Positions 1 to 6,259 of a stretch of 15,450 nt of DNA are shown in pieces. Numbering within the stretch: the stretch's first letter is position 1; every line of letters starts with the position of its first letter. The notes under the pieces are model-generated. The model searched no databases. It was given only the letters and a program-made list of their open reading frames with translations, and was not told where the DNA came from. The position numbers and the translations under genes are program-made. This DNA is from CAYNJF01 sp964351745 (GTDB taxonomy: Bacteria > Pseudomonadota > Gammaproteobacteria > Berkiellales > Berkiellaceae). The DNA lies in contig CAYGPI010000067.1 of assembly GCA_964351745.1 (NCBI GenBank), forward strand, positions 1 to 15,450, in the 5' to 3' direction.

Positions 1-1780
1 GTACACAGGGCACGCGATCTACACGAGACCGACTTATCGATTTGACAAACGTTCAGATGAGGGTTTTAAAGAGCGCCCTAAATCTTGGTTCTGGGGGATT
101 TTAGCAAAGACTTGGCCGCTTTATTCAGAAGTGTTAGTGGCCTCTTTCTTTATTAACTTGTTTGCGATTGCTTCCAGTCTATTTGTTATGAACGTTTATG
201 ATAGGGTGGTCCCTAACAATGCGCTAGATACTCTTTGGGTACTTGCCATTGGAGTCTTAGTGGTCTTTAGTTTTGATTTTCTTATGAAGATGCTTCGTGG
301 GTATTTTATTGATATCGCGGCTAAGAAAACTGATGTTATCTTATCTGCTAATATTTTTGAGCAAATGCTTGGTGTTAAAATGGAATCCAGGCCTGAATCT
401 GTCGGTAACTTTGCCAATAATATGCAGCAGTTTGACTCATTCAGGGAGTTTTTCACGTCGACAACGATCAGCGCCTTAATTGATTTACCATTTGTGTTCT
501 TTTTTATAGCCATTATTTATTCCATTGGTGGCCCTGTTGCATACGTGCCGATTGTAGCTGTGCCCTTAGTCATTGGCTTTGGTCTGCTCATTCAGGTGCC
601 CTTGAATAAACATGTCAAGCAATCATATCGATATGCAGGTCAAAAGCATGCCATGTTGATTGAATCGTTAGCTGGTGTTGAAACAATCAAGGGGATGTCT
701 GCAGAAGGCCCTTTACAAAGAAAATGGGAACATGTGACAGGCATGTCAGCAAAAATTGGAACTAAGGTTCGAGGTTTATCGCTGAGTGTGATCAGTTTTT
801 CTGCTTATATCCAACAAATTGCCAGCGTTGTGGTTGTCATTGTTGGTGTCTATCGTATTTCTGAAGGTGAGATGACGATGGGGGCCTTAATTGCTTGCAC
901 TATCTTAACAGGGAGAGCACTAGCGCCTTTGGCACAAATTGCTGGGTTACTGACACGCTACCATCAATCTGTGGCAGCTTTAGAGTCTTTAGATAATGTC
1001 ATGAAAATGCCAACGGATAGATTGCGAGGAAAAACGCCTTTACACCGCCCAGTTTTACTTGGTGATATCGAGTTTAAGGATGTTAACTTTTTATATCCAA
1101 GACAATCAGTACCTGCTCTTGATCAAATTTCTTTTAAAATTTCTTCTGGGGAGAAAGTTGGCATTATCGGTCGGATTGGCTCAGGCAAGACTACGCTTGA
1201 AAAATTAATCATGGGCTTTTACCAATCGACAGAAGGTAAAGTTTTAATTGATGGTTTAGAAATAACTCAGCTTGATCCCGCTAACTTGAGGAAGAATATC
1301 GCTTATGTACCTCAAGATATTACTTTGTTCTATGGTTCGGTCAAAGATAACATTGTTATGGGTGCACCATTTGCAAATGATCAAGCCATTTTAAGGGCTG
1401 CTAAGATATCCGGGGTCACAGACTTTATATCTAGACATCCTCAAGGATTCGATATGCCAGTTGGTGAGCGAGGAGAGAAGTTGTCTGGAGGTCAAAGACA
1501 AGCCGTGGCGGTTGCTCGAAGCTTAATATCAGATCCACCGATTCTTTTATTCGATGAGCCAACTAATATGATGGACAATCGCACAGAAGAAATCTTCAAA
1601 AATCAACTGCTAGATTATGCAAAGGATAAAACACTTATTTTAGTCACCCATAAGGGCTCTATGTTGTCACTTGTGGATAGATTGATCTTAATGGATGGCG
1701 CCAAAATAATTGCTGATGGCCCAAGAGATCTTGTTTTAAAAGCTTTAGCTGAGGGTAAGCTGCATGCGCGAACAACTTAA
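1..1780 (+). CDS. lapB: LapB/LssB-like type I secretion ABC transporter, 5' partial
   Basis: Inner-membrane permease/ATPase that would drive export of a large RTX-type adhesin through a LapB-LapC-TolC channel. The frame is open from base 2 with no stop, so the gene starts before the window; the GTG at 131 is internal. The visible 592 residues begin with the stretch just before the membrane domain that is typical of this family (WFWGILAKTWPLY), then the first membrane segments with the family hallmark FVMNVYDRVVPNNA. The ATPase domain has Walker A GRIGSGKTT (1169-1195), signature LSGGQ (1481-1495), Walker B ILLFDE (1541-1558) and the H-loop His (1649-1651), all intact. In this family the N-terminal domain is usually a C39-like domain without protease activity; here it lies outside the window. 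The stop overlaps the next gene by 17 bases, so the two are translationally linked. Family assignment is very secure; the lapB versus lssB name is a matter of convention. Confidence 0.95.
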   Translation, partial: YTGHAIYTRPTYRFDKRSDEGFKERPKSWFWGILAKTWPLYSEVLVASFFINLFAIASSLFVMNVYDRVVPNNALDTLWVLAIGVLVVFSFDFLMKMLRGYFIDIAAKKTDVILSANIFEQMLGVKMESRPESVGNFANNMQQFDSFREFFTSTTISALIDLPFVFFFIAIIYSIGGPVAYVPIVAVPLVIGFGLLIQVPLNKHVKQSYRYAGQKHAMLIESLAGVETIKGMSAEGPLQRKWEHVTGMSAKIGTKVRGLSLSVISFSAYIQQIASVVVVIVGVYRISEGEMTMGALIACTILTGRALAPLAQIAGLLTRYHQSVAALESLDNVMKMPTDRLRGKTPLHRPVLLGDIEFKDVNFLYPRQSVPALDQISFKISSGEKVGIIGRIGSGKTTLEKLIMGFYQSTEGKVLIDGLEITQLDPANLRKNIAYVPQDITLFYGSVKDNIVMGAPFANDQAILRAAKISGVTDFISRHPQGFDMPVGERGEKLSGGQRQAVAVARSLISDPPILLFDEPTNMMDNRTEEIFKNQLLDYAKDKTLILVTHKGSMLSLVDRLILMDGAKIIADGPRDLVLKALAEGKLHARTT

Positions 1781-3140
1781 TTCTTTTTTGCAAAAAGCTA
1801 AGAAAGATAAGAAGCCGGTTGAGGAAATCGATCTTGAATATATGACCGATACTTCAGCTGCGATGATGCAAGGTATTCCAGTTAAATACCATATCATTCT
1901 TTGGGTTTCAGTTTTGTTTATGTTCATTGCTGTAATCTGGGCAGATTTTGCTGTTTTAGATGTTGTAACTTCTGGAGAAGGAAAAGTTATCCCATCGAGT
2001 AATATGCAAGTTGTTCAAAACCTTGAGGGTGGGATAATCAAGGCCATCATGGTCAGAGAGGGTGACATCGTTGAGAAAGATGAAACGCTCATGACGATTG
2101 ATGATACTCGTTTTTCTTCATCTCTAAGAGAGAACGAAGTGCAATGGTACGCTTTAGAAGCAAAAATTGCTCGGCTAACTTCAGAGGCTGAAGGTAGTGA
2201 ACTAGTGTTTTCTGATAAGTTAATGAGCAATCACATTAATTTTGTTAATAATGAGAAGAGTTTACACGATGATCGCAATCGTGAATTGATTAAGCGCCTC
2301 GATATTCTTCAAGATCAAGTGCAACAGAGAAACCAAGAGTTACTAGAGCTAGAGGGGCGTAAAAATCAAATCAAGCGCTCATATGATTTAGTCAAGAGGG
2401 AGTTAGATTTAACGCGCCCTTTAGTCAAAGACGGTGCCGTATCAGAAGTTGAGTTGCTTCGCTTGGAGCGATCTGTCAATGATCTGGCTGGGGAGCTAGA
2501 ATCTACAGAGATCTCAATTCCAGGATTGCAATCGTCTTTATCTCAGGCTAAGAAAAAACTCGAAGAATTGAATTTAACTTTCAAGTCAGAAGCTAGAGCA
2601 GAGCTAAATGCTGCAAAGGCTGAGTATAACCGGTTGACAGAAACGATGAAGGCTGCGGTTGATAGAGTCGATAGAACTTTAATTCGCTCCCCGGCTCGCG
2701 GGACAATCAATCTTATAAAATTTAATACAATCGGTGCTGTGGTGCAGCCTGGTGAAGAGCTCATGGAAATTGTGCCTTTAAATGATAGCTTGTTAATAGA
2801 AGCTTTTATTCAACCACAAGATAGAGGTTTTTTAAGAGCAGGTCTTGAAGCGACAGTGAAGATATCAGCTTATGATTTTTCTATCTATGGTGGCCTTAAA
2901 GCTCGAGTGGAGCATATTAGTGCAGATACGATAGTAAATGATAAAGGGGAAAGCTTTTACACTATAAAAGTTAGAACATTGGACAAAAACTATCTTGTTG
3001 ATAACAAAACTGGAGAGCGCTTAGAAATGTCGCCTGGTATGAGCGCCACAGTTGATATTCTAACCGGACAGAAAACTGTACTGGAGTATTTGCTGAAACC
3101 AATCCTGAAGGCTAAGAAAAGTGCCATGAGGGAGAGATAA
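1764..3140 (+). CDS. lapC: LapC/LssD-like HlyD-family membrane fusion protein of the type I secretion system
   Basis: Periplasmic adaptor (458 aa) linking the inner-membrane ABC transporter to the TolC channel. A short cytoplasmic N-terminus is followed by one membrane segment (about residues 42-65), then a lipoyl/barrel half-motif with VVQNLEGGII (83-92) and VREGDIVEK (97-105). A long alpha-helical hairpin spans about 120-300. The second lipoyl half, RTLIRSPARGTI (304-315), and a C-terminal beta-barrel follow, ending with DILTGQKTVLEYLLKP, a tail characteristic of type I secretion MFPs. The ATG lies inside the end of lapB and is preceded by GAGGG at 1751-1755, which supports this start. The stop shares one base with the next gene's start (TAATG), so transporter, adaptor and regulator form one operon. 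The length is normal for the family. Confidence 0.95.
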   Translation: MREQLNSFLQKAKKDKKPVEEIDLEYMTDTSAAMMQGIPVKYHIILWVSVLFMFIAVIWADFAVLDVVTSGEGKVIPSSNMQVVQNLEGGIIKAIMVREGDIVEKDETLMTIDDTRFSSSLRENEVQWYALEAKIARLTSEAEGSELVFSDKLMSNHINFVNNEKSLHDDRNRELIKRLDILQDQVQQRNQELLELEGRKNQIKRSYDLVKRELDLTRPLVKDGAVSEVELLRLERSVNDLAGELESTEISIPGLQSSLSQAKKKLEELNLTFKSEARAELNAAKAEYNRLTETMKAAVDRVDRTLIRSPARGTINLIKFNTIGAVVQPGEELMEIVPLNDSLLIEAFIQPQDRGFLRAGLEATVKISAYDFSIYGGLKARVEHISADTIVNDKGESFYTIKVRTLDKNYLVDNKTGERLEMSPGMSATVDILTGQKTVLEYLLKPILKAKKSAMRER

Positions 3141-3817
3141 TGATTCTTATTGCGTGTCAAGATGAGACATTATCCATAGAATGGAAAGAGCGTTTGTCTG
3201 ATTTTGACGTAGGTGACAAAATTGCCCATGATAAAAGGCAGCTGAATATATATTTAAGGAACATGGAGCCTGAAATCCTAATTGTTCATTTATCCCTTCT
3301 TGGTAAAGAGGGGATTGATGAAATTGCAGGGCTTCATGAGTTGAGGCCTCAAACTAAAATAATTATCATGTCTGCAGATTTCAAAGAAAGAGAAGAGCTC
3401 TTTGCTGTTTTATTTGGTGCTAGAGCTTATATTCATGAAGATATAGATCCTATTTTGTTTTTGAAAGTAGTTAAAAGAGTTCAAGAAGGAGAGATCTGGG
3501 TAGATAGACAGTTTGTTGGTCGATTAATGTCTGAAATTGAGGGCATGTCTAAAGATCACCATGAAGAAGTGGTCGAGATTGAAAAAAGCATTTTAGCTAT
3601 GACTCCTAGAGAGAGTGAAATAGCTGAATTGATTGCTGTTGGAGCTAGTAATCGCCGCATTGCGGAAAAATTGTGTATCTCTGAAAGAACGGTCAAAGCA
3701 CACCTCGGCGTCATCTTTAAAAAGGTTGGGATTAACGATCGGCTCCAATTAGCCTTGTATATGAATAAATATCACCATTTATCTAGCCTTTGGCAATCAA
3801 GGCGTCCAACCTCATAA
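3140..3817 (+). CDS. LuxR/NarL-type response regulator with degenerate receiver domain
   Basis: Probable DNA-binding transcription factor (225 aa), co-translated with the lapBC genes through a TAATG overlap; Shine-Dalgarno-like GAGGGAGAG lies just upstream (about 3128-3136). Residues 1-120 fit a receiver fold: a D8-E9 pair after the first strand, then PEILIVH at 44-50, IIIMSAD and GARAYI. The usual phospho-acceptor Asp after the third strand is His50, and the usual conserved Lys in strand 5 appears replaced near H99, so normal phosphotransfer is unlikely. Residues 154-206 (LTPRE-like TPRESEIAELIAVGASNRRIAEKL, with the recognition helix ISERTVKAHL) are a standard GerE/LuxR helix-turn-helix and look functional. 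No histidine kinase is seen nearby. It may control the lap/tolC genes, possibly through the palindromes at 3925-3968; that target is inference. Confidence 0.9.
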   Translation: MILIACQDETLSIEWKERLSDFDVGDKIAHDKRQLNIYLRNMEPEILIVHLSLLGKEGIDEIAGLHELRPQTKIIIMSADFKEREELFAVLFGARAYIHEDIDPILFLKVVKRVQEGEIWVDRQFVGRLMSEIEGMSKDHHEEVVEIEKSILAMTPRESEIAELIAVGASNRRIAEKLCISERTVKAHLGVIFKKVGINDRLQLALYMNKYHHLSSLWQSRRPTS

Positions 3818-3893
3818 TTCAACATTTCAAAATTATTTGCCTATAACTTTGTCCTTGCCGTTTCAATTTAGCTGGGTAGAGGTTACAATTCTG

Positions 3894-3924
3894 TTGACAT
3901 AGTTTAAAAGAGATGGGCTAGAAT
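3894..3924 (+). promoter_or_regulatory. Candidate sigma-70 promoter for the tolC/lapE gene
   Basis: A perfect -35 hexamer TTGACA (3894-3899) is followed after 19 bases by TAGAAT (3919-3924), a five-of-six -10 match. The spacer is two bases longer than optimal. It sits about 140 bases before the tolC start and implies a transcription start near 3931 with a leader of about 130 bases. It fits the need for a promoter after the lapB-lapC-regulator operon, but no terminator is seen between that operon and tolC, so read-through is also possible. Confidence 0.5.
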
Positions 3925-3968
3925 TACATAGACATGTATTTCTTAATAGGCTATATGTTACATATGCC
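3925..3968 (+). promoter_or_regulatory. Two palindromes at and just after the predicted tolC transcription start (possible operator)
   Basis: The first is TACAT-AGAC-ATGTA (3925-3938), directly next to the predicted -10. The second is a perfect 13-base palindrome ATATGT-T-ACATAT (3953-3965), extended by GGC (3949-3951) and GCC (3966-3968) with one unpaired base. Both are built from ACAT/ATGT half-sites, although in opposite order. They could bind a dimeric regulator, for instance the LuxR-type protein encoded just upstream, or the second could fold as a hairpin in the mRNA leader. The inverted repeats are visible in the sequence; their function is inferred. Confidence 0.4.
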
Positions 3969-4062
3969 AAAAATAACTAGCGTGCTAAATTTTGAAATTT
4001 AAAATTATGTGGCAGTTAAAATGGAACAATATCTTTTTATCAACACGAAACGGATTTGAGTC

Positions 4063-5535
4063 ATGCGAAAAAAGAATTATTTAAAATGGTTGTTGTCTTT
4101 TAGTCTAGGCTTAGGTGTTTCGGCACCAGCTATGGCTCACACAGTGCAAGAAGCTGTTGGCCATGCGTTAAAGACTGGTCCAGATATTTTGATTTCAGCA
4201 AATGCTAGAGAAGCTGTTGAAGAAGAATTGAGACAAGCTTTTGCGGGTTACCTTCCTACACTAGATTTAAATGCAGGATGGGGTAGAGAGCGTAGTAATA
4301 ACGCAACAACTAGAGGACCACAGAATCTTCTAGGCTCTAGAACGCTATATAGAACAGAGTTTGGATTAGCAGCTCGCCAAATGTTATTTGATGGCTTTGC
4401 TGTAAAAAATGATGTTGAAGGTAATATGGCAAGAGTTCGTGCCGAATCTTGGCGTGTCAATAATGACGCTCAAGAAATAGCACTTAATACAATAACTTCC
4501 TTTCTTGAAGTTAACTTAAGAAAAGAATTGGTGCGTTGGGCCAGATTAAACTTAAATGCTCACCAAAAGATTTTCTCTCAGATTGAAAAAAGAAGCGACG
4601 GACTTGTTGGAAACAAAGCGGATTTAGATCAAGCTTCTGCGCGTTTAGCTTTAGCTAGAACTAACTTTCTTGCCGAGCAAGCTAACTTGGTAGAAGCAGA
4701 AGCTCGCTATCTGCGTTTAGTCGGTATTCCTGCTATTGAGTTAACACAACCAGAGTCTCCAACAGTTGGATTCCCAGAAACATTAAGATCAGCTATTGCC
4801 TTAGGTGTTAATAACCACCCTGAATTAAGAGCTGCTGTTTCTGACGTTGGTGTTGCACGTGCAGCAAATAAAGCTGCAAAAGCTGCTTACTTCCCAAGAT
4901 TAGATCTTGAACTTGGATTCAACCAAAACCATAATGTTGATGGTACTCGTGGTGACAACGACGATTTCTTTGGTATGTTGCGAGTTCGATGGAATCTATT
5001 CAAAGGTGGTGCCGATGTAGCTAATGTTAAACGTACGGCATGGAAAATCGAAGAAGCTAAAGAAGTTCGTAATAGAGCTCATCGCCAAACCGAAGAAAGT
5101 GTGAGATTGGCTTGGAGTACTTATTCGACTTCAAAAGCTCAAGTTCCACATACTAGAACTTATCAAAATGCTTCACTTCGTACTAGAGACTCATATCAGA
5201 AGCAATTTAATATTGGTCAAAGAACTCTTTTAGATTTACTAGATACAGAGAATGAGCTATTTGGCGCTCGTACAACGTATAGTAATAGTAAACACCAAGA
5301 GTTATTAGGTAGATTTAGAGTTTTACAATCTACTGGTGCTTTATTAGATTACTTAGGTGTGCCACTTCCTAGAGCTGCTCGTTTGAGTGAACCTTCTTTG
5401 TTAGGTTACTCATCGCATGAGCCACATTATTATGATCAATTTGATAGAACAAATTGGCATGGTGGAGATGCTCCTGCTGCTGAATTTATCGGTGGAAAAG
5501 ACACGGTTACTGCTGAAGACTTTGTTACAAAGTAA
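4063..5535 (+). CDS. tolC: TolC/LapE-family outer membrane channel of the type I secretion system
   Basis: Outer-membrane trimeric channel protein (490 aa) that would complete the LapB-LapC export path. It begins with a clear Sec signal peptide: positive start MRKKNYLKW, hydrophobic core, and cleavage after APAMA (residue 25). The mature part shows the duplicated TolC pattern: TVQEAVGHALKTGPDI and PTLDLNAGWG in the first half, then a second repeat containing ALGVNNHPELRAA and AAYFPRLDLELGF. The last helices contain QFNIGQRTLLDLLDTENELF, which is typical of type I secretion TolC proteins. About 45 residues rich in His, Asp and Gly follow the conserved core as a tail. The start has only a weak Shine-Dalgarno (GGA at 4052-4054). 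A strong terminator follows the stop by about 18 bases. The gene could also serve the second ABC exporter at 10915-14285, which lacks a channel. Confidence 0.93.
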   Translation: MRKKNYLKWLLSFSLGLGVSAPAMAHTVQEAVGHALKTGPDILISANAREAVEEELRQAFAGYLPTLDLNAGWGRERSNNATTRGPQNLLGSRTLYRTEFGLAARQMLFDGFAVKNDVEGNMARVRAESWRVNNDAQEIALNTITSFLEVNLRKELVRWARLNLNAHQKIFSQIEKRSDGLVGNKADLDQASARLALARTNFLAEQANLVEAEARYLRLVGIPAIELTQPESPTVGFPETLRSAIALGVNNHPELRAAVSDVGVARAANKAAKAAYFPRLDLELGFNQNHNVDGTRGDNDDFFGMLRVRWNLFKGGADVANVKRTAWKIEEAKEVRNRAHRQTEESVRLAWSTYSTSKAQVPHTRTYQNASLRTRDSYQKQFNIGQRTLLDLLDTENELFGARTTYSNSKHQELLGRFRVLQSTGALLDYLGVPLPRAARLSEPSLLGYSSHEPHYYDQFDRTNWHGGDAPAAEFIGGKDTVTAEDFVTK

Positions 5536-5553
5536 GATAGCACTGAGTATTCG

Positions 5554-5583
5554 AAAGAGGGGCTATCGTAGCCCCTCTTTTTT
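5554..5583 (+). terminator. Strong intrinsic terminator after tolC
   Basis: A 12-base-pair perfect stem (arms 5554-5565 and 5569-5580) with a three-base TCG loop and six T residues at 5578-5583. The GAGGGGCTA/TAGCCCCTC core makes it the clearest rho-independent terminator in the window. It lies only 18 bases after the tolC stop and ends two bases before the most plausible start of the lapG-like gene. It must therefore either uncouple lapG-lapD from tolC or act as a partial terminator that lowers their expression. Confidence 0.9.
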
Positions 5584-5584
5584 C

Positions 5585-6250
5585 ATTAAATTTTTCAATT
5601 TAGCGTTTAGCTTATTCCTTATTCTTTCCACTCCAATTGTCCTTCATGCAAAAATCAATTTTTCTGAAAAATTTCTAGCTGATATTGAGCAATCTTATGG
5701 TGATTATGCTCGCAAACGTTTGCAAGGGTGGCAAACCTTGCTTGAAGAAAATCAGGGCAATTCAGAACTTGAAAATTTAAAAGCTGTGAATCTTTTCTTC
5801 AATTTACTACAGTTTAAGTCTGATTTAGGTCATTGGGAACTGAATGACTATTGGGCAACTCCCGTAGAGTTTTTAGTGTCAGGGGCAGGAGATTGCGAAG
5901 ATTTTTCTATTGCAAAATACTTCAGCCTATTAGAGTTAGGCGTTCCTGATGAAAAGTTATTAATTACATATGTTAAAGCGATTGAGATTAATCAAGCACA
6001 TATGGTTCTTACCTATTATGAATCGCCACAAAGTGTCCCACTGGTTTTAGATAATTTAATTGGCGACATTCTTCCTGCTTCTAAGCGAGACGATTTAGTG
6101 CCGGTATACAGTTTTAATGGTTCAGGCTTATGGCAAGCAAAACAGCGAGGCATTGGTCGTCAGATTGGAAAACCCGGAGAAATGAAAAATTGGTCAGATC
6201 TCCAAGATCGAATGAAATCGGGTACTATTAATAAATTTAAGAAATCATAG
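5585..6250 (+). CDS. lapG: LapG-like periplasmic cysteine protease (BTLCP family), non-canonical start
   Basis: Calcium-dependent transglutaminase-like protease that in Pseudomonas and Legionella cuts the N-terminal anchor of the surface adhesin to release it. The catalytic triad is intact: Cys in GAGDCEDF (codon 5894-5896), His in NQAHMVL (5999-6001) and Asp in PLVLDNL (6050-6052). The family motif RKRLQGWQ lies near the mature N-terminus. The start is uncertain. A good signal peptide begins at 5585 (KFFNLAFSLFLILS..., cleavage after VLHA), but its first codon is ATT. The nearest in-frame ATG is 5468, inside tolC, and there is no ATG, GTG or TTG between it and the signal peptide; a CTG lies at 5543. 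Starting at 5585 gives 221 aa, normal for LapG and typical for an exported enzyme. No Shine-Dalgarno is obvious. The lapD-like gene starts nine bases after the stop. Function is secure, start is not. Confidence 0.88.
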   Translation: MKFFNLAFSLFLILSTPIVLHAKINFSEKFLADIEQSYGDYARKRLQGWQTLLEENQGNSELENLKAVNLFFNLLQFKSDLGHWELNDYWATPVEFLVSGAGDCEDFSIAKYFSLLELGVPDEKLLITYVKAIEINQAHMVLTYYESPQSVPLVLDNLIGDILPASKRDDLVPVYSFNGSGLWQAKQRGIGRQIGKPGEMKNWSDLQDRMKSGTINKFKKS

Positions 6251-6259
6251 GGGACGAAA

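Noticed and set aside
196..513. 105-codon open frame on the minus strand
   Set aside because: It is antisense to the membrane domain of the ABC transporter; the plus-strand frame is unmistakably the real gene.
5417..5584. ATG at 5417 as the start of the lapG-like gene, giving a 277-residue protein
   Set aside because: The first 40 residues are the shifted frame of the conserved-length tolC gene and the next part is the terminator stem. The signal peptide would be buried about 60 residues in.
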